A stretch of DNA of 64,000 nucleotides, taken from an uncultured Candidatus Entotheonella sp. GTDB taxonomy: Bacteria; Tectomicrobia; Entotheonellia; Entotheonellales; Entotheonellaceae. The notes under the pieces were generated by a model. That model was not told where the DNA came from. It made no database searches and was given only the letters and a program-made list of their open reading frames with translations. A program made the translations under genes and the position numbers. Positions 37,700 through 44,351 of this stretch are shown one piece after another. The stretch is taken from contig OY282375.1 of assembly GCA_958295825.1 (NCBI GenBank), positions 3,147,489-3,211,488 of the forward strand, written 5' to 3'. Numbering within the stretch: the first letter of the stretch is position 1; the number at the start of each line of letters is the position of its first letter.

Positions 37700-37933
37700 G
37701 TGGACAAAGAAGTGATTGTCTATAGCAACGTCGGTTGAGGCCCCTGTCACCAAGCGATGGAGTATCTATCGCAGAAGGGGGTCGCCTTTGTGGAAAAGAA
37801 CGTCGCTCGTGATCCCGAAGCCGTGCAGGAGCTCATCGGCATGGGGTTACGTTCGCTTCCAGTCGTCGTGATCGGTGACCAGCGGCTCAGCGGGTTTAAT
37901 CCCGCCGCCATCGACGCGGCCCTGGCCTCGTAG
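37700..37933 (+). CDS. selenoprotein, glutaredoxin-like, GUGPC active site (TGA = Sec13)
   Basis: Starts at GTG 37700 with GAAAGGAA upstream and runs through TGA at 37736-37738 to TAG at 37931, giving 77 residues. The N-terminus EVIVYSNVG-U-GPCHQAMEYL is a glutaredoxin/NrdH-type active site in which Sec replaces the first Cys. The remainder is a full small glutaredoxin fold: GVAFVEKNVARDPEAVQELI, then the cis-Pro strand RSLPVVVIGDQRLSGFNPAA and a terminal helix. In NrdH-like proteins the corresponding motif is VPVVxxG. The protein should be a small cytoplasmic selenol reductase, reduced either by glutathione or by a thioredoxin-reductase-type enzyme. A strong stem-loop follows the TGA. GTG at 37694 is an alternative in-frame start. 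Confidence 0.88.
37736..37783 (+). promoter_or_regulatory. candidate bacterial SECIS stem-loop of the glutaredoxin-like selenoprotein
   Basis: Directly after the TGA, GGCCCCT (37739-37745) can pair with GGGGGTC (37777-37783). Inside, GCGAT (37754-37758) pairs perfectly with ATCGC (37768-37772) around the loop GGAGTATCT. The two-storey stem, with its apical loop about 20-30 bases from the UGA, is a good match to bacterial SECIS architecture. Confidence 0.6.
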
Positions 37934-37935
37934 TA

Positions 37936-37981
37936 AAGCTCGCGGCGAACGCCCCGTCCCCGGGACAGACGCCGCGAGCTT
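37936..37981. terminator. bidirectional terminator between selenoprotein operon and FTR gene
   Basis: A perfect 12-pair stem AAGCTCGCGGCG (37936-37947) / CGCCGCGAGCTT (37970-37981) encloses a GTCCCCGGGAC mini-hairpin. It lies between two convergent genes and its right arm overlaps the FTR stop codon. T-runs are minimal on both sides. Confidence 0.65.
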
Positions 37982-38393
37982 AATCGTGCGCTGCCTCCTC
38001 GGCGGTGCCGATCTTGTGTCGCATCGCCCGGCCCTTATCGGGATGCGGGTCTTTCACAAGACCGTATATCTGCCGCCCCTCGTGATCCTCCGGCAGGTGC
38101 TCGGTAATCGGGACGCCCTCCTTGCTAACGAACAACAGGCAGTGGCAGTACTTGTACATCTGCATTTCGTCGCAGGCGCAACGCCAGCGGCGCAGCTTCG
38201 CCTCGGCGGGCTTGTCGGGGTAAAAATTGCACGGACACAGGGGTACGCCAACCTCTTCAATGTGCCGGGCTAAGCCCTCGACAACGGTTTCGGTGACGCT
38301 GTGGTCGGGGTGCAGGTAGCTGCCTGACTTTTCGGCAAACTTCTCGGCGTATTTTTGCATTTTGGCAACGTTCTTGTCACTCGGCTTGTCCAC
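37980..38393 (-). CDS. ferredoxin:thioredoxin reductase catalytic (beta) subunit
   Basis: Iron-sulfur enzyme that passes electrons one at a time from ferredoxin to a disulfide of thioredoxin-like partners. In 137 residues the six cysteines are C53, C55, C72, C74, C83 and C85, spaced CxC-16-CxC-8-CxC as in the cyanobacterial enzyme. By analogy C55 and C85 form the active disulfide; C53, C72, C74 and C83 hold the 4Fe-4S cluster. The motifs read CPC, CAC and CHC, where the middle one is usually CPC. No variable subunit is seen, as in other non-photosynthetic bacteria. GTG start behind GAGGAGG. It follows the PCD gene by 34 bases and ends against the selenoprotein operon. Confidence 0.93.
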   Translation of the reverse strand: MDKPSDKNVAKMQKYAEKFAEKSGSYLHPDHSVTETVVEGLARHIEEVGVPLCPCNFYPDKPAEAKLRRWRCACDEMQMYKYCHCLLFVSKEGVPITEHLPEDHEGRQIYGLVKDPHPDKGRAMRHKIGTAEEAAHD

Positions 38394-38427
38394 TTGCGAG
38401 CCTCCTCTCTCTCCATGTTGCGGCGCC

Positions 38428-38718
38428 TCAGGCGGCGATGTCTTCGATGCGCTGCGCGAGGGTGAAATCCAGGTCGCTGATGCCGCCGACGTCGTGAGTA
38501 TTCAGGGCGATGCTGACGCGATTGTATACGTTGGACCATTCCGGATGATGGTTCATCGCTTCCGCCGCCAAGGCAACGCTGGCCATGAACCCGAAGGCGT
38601 TGACGAAAGAGTCGAACCGGAAAGTCTTGCTGAGTTTGCCATCAATAAGTTCCCAGCCCTGCAGCTCGGGCAGCCGCGCGGTCACCTCTGCCTCGGACAA
38701 TTTCTGTCGTTTCGCCAT
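38428..38718 (-). CDS. phhB: pterin-4a-carbinolamine dehydratase
   Basis: Regenerates pterin cofactor after aromatic amino-acid hydroxylation, or acts in molybdopterin-type and folate contexts. The 96-residue protein has the complete active-site pattern [17 protein letters not shown] followed by [13 protein letters not shown], where the His-His-Pro pair and the later His and Asp are the catalytic set. GGAGGGG precedes the ATG at 38718. It leads the pair PCD-FTR on the minus strand; no aromatic amino-acid hydroxylase is in the window. Confidence 0.93.
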   Translation of the reverse strand: MAKRQKLSEAEVTARLPELQGWELIDGKLSKTFRFDSFVNAFGFMASVALAAEAMNHHPEWSNVYNRVSIALNTHDVGGISDLDFTLAQRIEDIAA

Positions 38719-38847
38719 GAATATCGCCCCTCCTGCAACCCTGATCTGGTGTCACATAACGAAATCCCCTAGTCAATTGAGAATGACATACCCCGCAAAG
38801 GGTCGCTAGTTTTTTCTTGAGAACGAATTCGGGATGGAGGCGGCACC

Positions 38848-39741
38848 ATGAACGTGACGCTGATAGCTCTGGCACTGCTGGTGGTGGTCGCCGGCATCGT
38901 GCTGTGGGCCGGTGGGGGCAAAACGGTCTTCGAGGCGCAGGGCGTCGGCATCGTCGAGGCCATTCCCGAGAGCCTTCCCGAGTCGTCCGCCGCGCCGTCC
39001 GAGGCGTTGACCTTGTTCTCGTACAACCTGCATTACGGCCTCGGCGATGCGGGGGCAAGGACCACGCCGCAGACGGACGCTGCAGTGTACGATCGCCTAG
39101 ACCGCGTCATCGAAGCCATCGCCGCTTGCGAGGCCGATGCAGCATTGCTGCAAGCGGTCGACTTCGCCAGCCGTCGCACGAGTTGCATTGCGCAGTTGCA
39201 TTACATGACCGCGGCGCTGGGCTGGGGGTATGTGGCGGCCATCACAACCTGGGAATGCCGGTACTTGCCGGCGCCTTGGCGGCACGCTGGGCGCGTGCGC
39301 GCCGGGCAGGGGGTCATCAGCCGGCTACCACTGGAGCACAACAGCTGGCAGCGCCTGCCACAGTCGCGGGCGTTTCCCCTGCTGGCGGCGCTGTTCGCAC
39401 CGCACGACGCGGTGCAGGTGGTCGACGTGCGTTGCGGCGTGCGCGGGGTGCGGCTGGTGCAGGTTCATCTGGCGCTGCACGACGCCGAGAGGCATCAGAG
39501 GCGAGAAGAACAGTTGGCGGCTATTGTGCGTCGTGTCGTGATGCCGAGTTGCGTGATGACGGGATTCGACGAGACCACTGCGGATGGAATCCGCGCTCAC
39601 TTGGGCGCCACCCCGGCCTTGCGTCGGGAAGCTGGTGGCGTGCTCCTTGGCAACGGCTGGCCTGATGCCAAAGTGCGGGTCTTGCCACCGTTGGCCGGTG
39701 TCTCCGAACATGCCCCGGTGCTGGTAAAGCTGCCGTTGTGA
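38848..39741 (+). CDS. membrane-anchored endonuclease/exonuclease/phosphatase-fold protein, degenerate active site
   Basis: 297 residues. An N-terminal hydrophobic helix (NVTLIALALLVVVAGIVLWA) is followed by an EEP-fold domain starting LTLFSYNLHYGLGD. The family's motifs are altered: LLQAVD where QEVD or QEID is normal (the metal-binding Glu lost), MTGFDETTADG where GDFN is usual, and GVSEHAPVLVKL where SDHxPV is usual (the Asp replaced by Glu, His kept). Catalysis is therefore doubtful. GGAGG lies upstream of the ATG. It converges with the CxxCH protein 15 bases away. Function unknown. Confidence 0.75.
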   Translation: MNVTLIALALLVVVAGIVLWAGGGKTVFEAQGVGIVEAIPESLPESSAAPSEALTLFSYNLHYGLGDAGARTTPQTDAAVYDRLDRVIEAIAACEADAALLQAVDFASRRTSCIAQLHYMTAALGWGYVAAITTWECRYLPAPWRHAGRVRAGQGVISRLPLEHNSWQRLPQSRAFPLLAALFAPHDAVQVVDVRCGVRGVRLVQVHLALHDAERHQRREEQLAAIVRRVVMPSCVMTGFDETTADGIRAHLGATPALRREAGGVLLGNGWPDAKVRVLPPLAGVSEHAPVLVKLPL

Positions 39742-39756
39742 ACACCGAGCCGTCTG

Positions 39757-40125
39757 TCAGGGATGGGATTCGGCGTCGCCCGGCTTGGTTCCCAGCCGGA
39801 TTTCCTCACCGTTCGAGACGCCGTCGAAGTCCGAATCCCTTTCCTCGACGGCGAGATAAATTTCCACCACCGGTTCCTTGCCCGCATTCTTGGCGCGCCG
39901 CAGCGCCCTGCCGTAGGCGTTCAGTTTCCGTTTGTTACGGTCTCCACCGCGTCCTATGTGGCAGACTTTGCAGGAGGCGTAGTACAAGTCCGTATCGGGT
40001 ATGAGATAGTCGTAGTAGAGCTTCTCGAAGCGTTTCTGGTCCCGGCTGTGTGCCTCGGCGATAACCGCCGCGGCCAACAAGAGGCCTGCCGCCACGACGG
40101 CGCATAGCACGTGGTTGCCTTTCAT
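39757..40125 (-). CDS. small exported CxxCH (haem c-type) protein with a calcium-binding-like repeat
   Basis: 122 residues: signal peptide (VLCAVVAAGLLLAAAVIAEA), then YYASCKVCHIGRGGDRNKRK, a CxxCH motif as used for covalent haem c, and a C-terminal DSDFDGVSNGEEIRLGTKPG, which resembles a thrombospondin type 3 / EF-hand-like calcium loop. No distal Met ligand pattern is obvious, so it may be a single-haem protein with unusual ligation or only a metal-binding protein. AAGGGAAGGA precedes the ATG. It appears alone; the next gene upstream is divergent. Confidence 0.7.
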   Translation of the reverse strand: MKGNHVLCAVVAAGLLLAAAVIAEAHSRDQKRFEKLYYDYLIPDTDLYYASCKVCHIGRGGDRNKRKLNAYGRALRRAKNAGKEPVVEIYLAVEERDSDFDGVSNGEEIRLGTKPGDAESHP

Positions 40126-40324
40126 TCGGGATTCCTTCCCTTCTCAGGTCGCGTCTCTGTCGCAAGGCGCCACAACGGCTCACCGCGCGAGCAGCAGGCG
40201 GGCATCTTAACATAACGGCGAGGCGTCGATTGATTGACAACACCATCCGGTGCTCATATGCTGCGCTCCCGGCATAGAGTTACAAATTGGGCTTACTGGC
40301 CATTGCTGCTCGCGAGGTGAGACG

Positions 40325-41449
40325 TTGAAGATCACAGACATCACAGTAAATCAGTTGAAGAGCTTCTTGCCCAAGGAAGCGACGCCCTTCGTCGGCGCCG
40401 GTGGCCGGCTGATCGTGCGTGTGTACACCGATGAGGGCATCGTGGGCATCGCCGAAGGCTCCCGCAACCTGAGCGTGTTCCGGGCCTACATCGACGACCT
40501 CGTCAAGCCGCTGCTGGTCGGCGTCAATCCCTTGCAGCCCAAGCGCATCTGGGAACTGCTGGCGCAGGGCAGCGGCCAACACGCGACGCGGTTTCCGCCG
40601 CAGGTCGTCGGCGCCATCGACATTTGCTGTTGGGACATCCTGGGCAAAGCGGCCGGCCTTCCCGTGCACACGCTGCTCGGCGGCCTCAAGCGGCGGGAAA
40701 TTCCTTTGTACTGGAGCCGCGGCAACGGTTGGAAGAAGGCGCCAGGCGCCATGCTGCAGGAGGTGCAGGAGGGGTTTGAGAAGGGCTTCCGGGCGTTCAA
40801 GGTGCGCATGGATTGGCGGGACTATCGGCAGGACGGCAACCCGATGAAGGACTTCGCCATCTTCCGCACCTGCAGGGAATGGCTGCCCGACGACGTGCCG
40901 CTGGGCTTCGACGCCAACAACGGCTATTCCGTCTCCGCGGCGATCGAGCAGGGTCGCCGGCTGGAGTCATTTGGCGTGGCGCACTTTGAAGAGCCGCTGC
41001 CGCAGTACGACCTGCGCGGCCTGCGACAGGTGGTGGACGCGCTGGATTGCGCCGTCTCCACCGGTGAGCAGGAGACCTCGTCGTGGCGCTTCCGGGACCT
41101 GATGGACCTGGCGAATCCCGACATCCTGCAGCCGGACATTCTGAACGTCGGTGGCCTCACCGAAATGCTGCGGGTGTACGACATGGCGGTGGCCAGCAAC
41201 AAGGTCATCATGCCGCACAGTCCCAACGTCGGCGTCAATTCGGCTGCCAGCCTGCACGCCTATGGTACCGTCACCAACGCCGTCAGGCCGCACGAATTCT
41301 CAGAGGAATTCACCGGCCCCGCCGAGCGTGTGGCGGAACTTTTCGTGGACCCGATCATTCCCGAAAACGGCGTCATCAAGTTGCCGGACAGACCCGGCTT
41401 TGGGCTGGAGTTTGACGACAAGGTTCTGGAAAAGGCGATTGTTGCCTGA
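40325..41449 (+). CDS. mandelate racemase/muconate lactonizing enzyme (enolase superfamily) protein
   Basis: 374-residue TIM-barrel enzyme that removes a proton alpha to a carboxylate. The Mg ligands are Asp in LGFDANNGYS, Glu in HFEEPLPQYD and Glu in STGEQETSSW. A KVR motif in GFRAFKVRMDW supplies the base, and MPHSPNVGVNSAASLHAYG gives the other side. This pattern fits dehydratases or racemases of sugar acids; the precise substrate is not decided. I use the TTG at 40325 with GAGGTGA upstream, because the longer ATG frame (from 40250) adds 25 residues without similarity. It converges with the alpha/beta hydrolase. Confidence 0.87.
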   Translation: MKITDITVNQLKSFLPKEATPFVGAGGRLIVRVYTDEGIVGIAEGSRNLSVFRAYIDDLVKPLLVGVNPLQPKRIWELLAQGSGQHATRFPPQVVGAIDICCWDILGKAAGLPVHTLLGGLKRREIPLYWSRGNGWKKAPGAMLQEVQEGFEKGFRAFKVRMDWRDYRQDGNPMKDFAIFRTCREWLPDDVPLGFDANNGYSVSAAIEQGRRLESFGVAHFEEPLPQYDLRGLRQVVDALDCAVSTGEQETSSWRFRDLMDLANPDILQPDILNVGGLTEMLRVYDMAVASNKVIMPHSPNVGVNSAASLHAYGTVTNAVRPHEFSEEFTGPAERVAELFVDPIIPENGVIKLPDRPGFGLEFDDKVLEKAIVA

Positions 41450-41461
41450 GCAGGATGCGGT

Positions 41462-42268
41462 TCAGGAAAGGGCGCCGAGGAAGCGCAGGGTTTCGTGGGC
41501 GCATTCTCGGCTGCGGGTCAGGAAGACATGGTGGCTGGAGTCGTAGAACACCACCAAGCGCCCGTTGGGGATGGATTCGCACATCGCCCGCGCGTCCTCT
41601 ACCGGGGCGATCGGCGACTGGCCGGGATGCAGAATGAGGGCCGGCACCTGCACCCGGGGGCAGGTGGATGACATGTCCACACTCGGCAGGAAGCGCGATA
41701 TCGCACGGATGACGTCAACGTCCGTGCGTCCTACCAGATCGGCAAACCACTGAATCATCTGTTGGTCGTCTTTATCGGGGTCGAACCGCGTGGCGGTGTC
41801 GTACAAGTACCATTCCTTGACGCTCATCTGCTGGAGTTGTTTCGACCACTGCCGCACCTTGTCCTGCACCGCGCCGGGATAGCGATACGGCGTGGAGCAC
41901 AGCGTCAGGCTGGCAAGGCGATCCGGATAATCGAGGGCAAACTGAATCCCCACGTTCCCCCCCAGCGACTCACCCACCCAGTGGATGCGGCGGACTGCCA
42001 GGCGATCGAGCAGCAACTTGGCCTCGCGCGCCAGGGTCTCCAGGGACCACGGATAACCCACCCGCGGCGGCGCCGAGCGGCCATGCCCGCGGTAGTCCGT
42101 TCGCAGCACGCGATAGTGCCTTGCCAAGATGGGCACCCAGCCGTACCACACATCGACGGTGCGTCCCAGACCGTGGTAGAGTAACACCATTTCCGGCTCT
42201 TTCCAGGGGTCCGTGAAGTCGTCGATTTCGTAGTACGTCAAATAACCGTCAATCTCACCGGTGAGCAT
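41462..42268 (-). CDS. alpha/beta hydrolase
   Basis: 268-residue serine hydrolase of the 3-oxoadipate enol-lactonase / haloperoxidase-like type. The oxyanion segment is LLYHGLGRTVDVWYGW, the nucleophile elbow VGESLGGNVGIQFALDYP, and the terminal His lies in SSHHVFLTRSRE. The acid member is likely in the HPGQSPIAPVEDAR loop. The ATG at 42268 with GGGAGGAG upstream is the obvious start. The open frame continues over 100 codons upstream but is proline/arginine-rich and lies across the promoter region of the divergent SDR gene, so I reject it. Confidence 0.86.
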   Translation of the reverse strand: MLTGEIDGYLTYYEIDDFTDPWKEPEMVLLYHGLGRTVDVWYGWVPILARHYRVLRTDYRGHGRSAPPRVGYPWSLETLAREAKLLLDRLAVRRIHWVGESLGGNVGIQFALDYPDRLASLTLCSTPYRYPGAVQDKVRQWSKQLQQMSVKEWYLYDTATRFDPDKDDQQMIQWFADLVGRTDVDVIRAISRFLPSVDMSSTCPRVQVPALILHPGQSPIAPVEDARAMCESIPNGRLVVFYDSSHHVFLTRSRECAHETLRFLGALS

Positions 42269-42405
42269 CGTTAACTCCTCCCGCCACCATCCTTTTCTCA
42301 CCCGGCTCAGCGCATTATTTCTACGCCTTGGGGGCGAGTTGCGCAGAGGTGAGTTGTAGGTGAGATTGGCATCGTTGTCAAGTGCCGACAGAGGGAGAGC
42401 AGGTG

Positions 42406-43176
42406 ATGGATTTGTTTGATTTGCGCGGTAAAGTGGCAATCGTGACCGGGGGCAACGGTGGTCTGGGACGCGGCATGGCGCTGGGTTTGGCGGCGGCCGG
42501 TGCGAATTTGGTGATCGCGGCTCGCGATCAGGCCAAAACCGCCGAGACGGCGGCGGAATTGCGGCAGATGTACGACGTCGAGGTATTGGAGGTGCAGGTC
42601 GACGTGTGCGACGAATCCTCCGTGCACGCCATGGTGGAGCAGACGCTGAATACATTCGGTCGGTTGAATATCCTGGTCAACAACGCGGGTACCAACATCC
42701 GCAGGCCGCCTGAAGAACTGAGCATGGACGATTGGCGCACCATCATGGACACCAATTTGACCAGCACCTTCCTCTGCTCGCAGGCCGTGCACGACGCAAT
42801 GGTGCAGGGCGGCGGCGGCAAGATCATCAACAACGGCTCGATGTTTTCCATTTTCGGCGGCAGCCACGTGCTGGCGTACGGTGCCAGCAAAGGCGGCGTG
42901 GTGCAGTTCACCAAGAGCCTGGCGGTGGCGTGGGCCAAGGACAACATCCAGGTGAACGCCATCCTGCCGGGTTGGCTGTACACCACGCTGACCAATCAGG
43001 CCATCCAGGATCTGCCCGGCTTGCACGAACGGGTGCTGTCGCGCAGCCCGCAGGCGCGTTGGGGCGAGCCGGAGGACTTGGCGGGGGTGGCGGTGTTTCT
43101 GGCCAGCAAGGCGTCGGATTTCGTTACCGGCGTGGCGCTGCCGGTGGACGGCGGCTATTCGGTCATGGCGCCGTAA
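42406..43176 (+). CDS. short-chain dehydrogenase/reductase (SDR)
   Basis: 256-residue NAD(P)-dependent oxidoreductase. The TGxxxGxG cofactor motif is VTGGNGGLGRGMALGL, followed by NNAGTNIRRP, the catalytic Ser in NNGSMFSIFGGS and YGASKGG (YxxxK). The terminal VTGVALPVDGGYSVM is the classical-SDR end. It is close in pattern to gluconate 5-dehydrogenase-like and 3-oxoacyl reductase-like members, so sugar-acid chemistry with the nearby enolase-superfamily enzyme is possible. A broken TetR-type regulator converges directly behind it. Confidence 0.88.
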   Translation: MDLFDLRGKVAIVTGGNGGLGRGMALGLAAAGANLVIAARDQAKTAETAAELRQMYDVEVLEVQVDVCDESSVHAMVEQTLNTFGRLNILVNNAGTNIRRPPEELSMDDWRTIMDTNLTSTFLCSQAVHDAMVQGGGGKIINNGSMFSIFGGSHVLAYGASKGGVVQFTKSLAVAWAKDNIQVNAILPGWLYTTLTNQAIQDLPGLHERVLSRSPQARWGEPEDLAGVAVFLASKASDFVTGVALPVDGGYSVMAP

Positions 43177-43199
43177 GGCGGGCGATTTTCTCGGTGAAC

Positions 43200-43369
43200 G
43201 GCAGCTCGGCGGCGACAGCGGATAGTAATACAAGCTGCCCTTGAGCATCCCCACGGCGGCGATGTCTTCCAGGGTGGTCGCCCGATACCCCTTCTCCTTA
43301 GAACAACCGGGCGGCCGTGGCGACGACGTCGCGCTCGCGCGAAGCCGATTCGTTTCTCGCTTTGCTCAT
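43200..43369 (-). pseudogene. truncated, frameshifted TetR-family regulator
   Basis: From ATG at 43369 the frame reads MSKARNESASRERDVVATAA then RLF and a TAA stop. One base further on, another frame continues as SKEKGYRATTLEDIAAVGML then KGSLYYY, which is the helix-turn-helix of TetR-family repressors. A single extra T at the TTC-T-AAG point explains the break. After LYYY the similarity stops abruptly and no ligand-binding domain follows before the SDR gene end at 43176. So it is both frameshifted and truncated. It may once have controlled the SDR or hydrolase gene. Confidence 0.8.
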
Positions 43370-43454
43370 GGCCGTGCACGCCCCTCGCGCGATTGTTGGT
43401 TGCGGCGCACAATTCGCATAGGGCTTGGCTGCGACGTAACCTTTTCCGAGGGAA

Positions 43455-44303
43455 TCAGCCCAGGGTATAGGGCCAAATACTACTCAGCAGCATCCAGGCC
43501 AGAACGAGTCCCGTCGCCGCCATGCAGACGGCAGCCAGCATCGTATGCCAAGGCTGCTCGTCGCTGCGTTCGCGGTAGCCCACCAAAAAGCCGAGCAGGG
43601 CGCCCGCCGCCATGCCGCCGCCGTGCCCCCAGTTGTTGATACCGGGAATCAGCAGCCCAATGACGAAAATACCGATTGCCCAGCCGCCGATCTGGCGGTA
43701 AATGGCCTCTCCGAACAGCCCACCGCGGCTTTTGCCGTAATACAGTGTTGCCCCGATCAACCCGCACAACGCCGCCGAGGCGCCGATGGTGAACGGAACA
43801 CCCGCCACGTACGACACCCAGAAACCGGCGACGCCGGTCAGCGTGTAGAGCACGATCAGGCGGTTGATGCCGTAGAGATTCCCCGCCAAGGGTATGAGCT
43901 GCCGCAATGCGAGCATGTTGAAAAGGATGTGCAGAATGCCGCCATGCAGGTAGTTGGCCGACAACAGCGTCCACCAGCGTTGCAGGTGATCGATGGGGAT
44001 GGTGCCGGTGGCGCCAAGTTGCAACAAGCTCTGGTTGCTTGGCGACAGCGTGGTCAGCAGGTCGAACGAGACTTGGGAAGACCGCGGAGAAACCAGCAAC
44101 GAGATGACGTACATACCGGCGTTGATGCCGATGAGAACTTTGACCGCCTGATTAGGGTCGCGCAACCATCCCCGCAGGGCCAGGCGCTTCCACCAGGCGC
44201 CCGGTCGCTGCATGCCGCAGTGCGGACAGAATGGCGCTTCCCTATTCAACAGTTTGCGGCAACCAGGGCACAGCATCGACGGGCGTTGGCGCTGGCTCAT
44301 CAT
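43455..44303 (-). CDS. rhomboid family intramembrane serine protease with N-terminal zinc ribbon
   Basis: 282 residues. The first 30 carry two CxxC pairs (LCPGCRKLLNREAPFCPHCG), a cytoplasmic zinc ribbon. A six-to-seven-helix rhomboid domain follows: the WW plus HGGILHILFNMLALRQL helix, the catalytic Ser in TIGASAALCGLIGA (GxSx) and the catalytic His in NNWGHGGGMAAGALLG. The enzyme cuts transmembrane segments within the inner membrane; its substrate is unknown. ATGATG gives two possible starts (44303 or 44300) behind GAGGGAG. It follows speA by 48 bases on the same strand. Confidence 0.9.
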   Translation of the reverse strand: MMSQRQRPSMLCPGCRKLLNREAPFCPHCGMQRPGAWWKRLALRGWLRDPNQAVKVLIGINAGMYVISLLVSPRSSQVSFDLLTTLSPSNQSLLQLGATGTIPIDHLQRWWTLLSANYLHGGILHILFNMLALRQLIPLAGNLYGINRLIVLYTLTGVAGFWVSYVAGVPFTIGASAALCGLIGATLYYGKSRGGLFGEAIYRQIGGWAIGIFVIGLLIPGINNWGHGGGMAAGALLGFLVGYRERSDEQPWHTMLAAVCMAATGLVLAWMLLSSIWPYTLG

Positions 44304-44351
44304 CTCCCTCGTGTGTCGATTATGGGTCGGAAAGACGGCAGGGGTCGCGCA

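Noticed and set aside
41462-42655. Longer alpha/beta hydrolase start 129 codons upstream
   Set aside because: The added stretch is Pro/Arg-rich and overlaps the divergent SDR gene; ATG 42268 has a strong ribosome-binding site.
43200-43369. TetR fragment considered as a possible third recoded gene
   Set aside because: The stop is TAA and the frame shifts by one base after it, so readthrough would not restore the protein; simple pseudogene.
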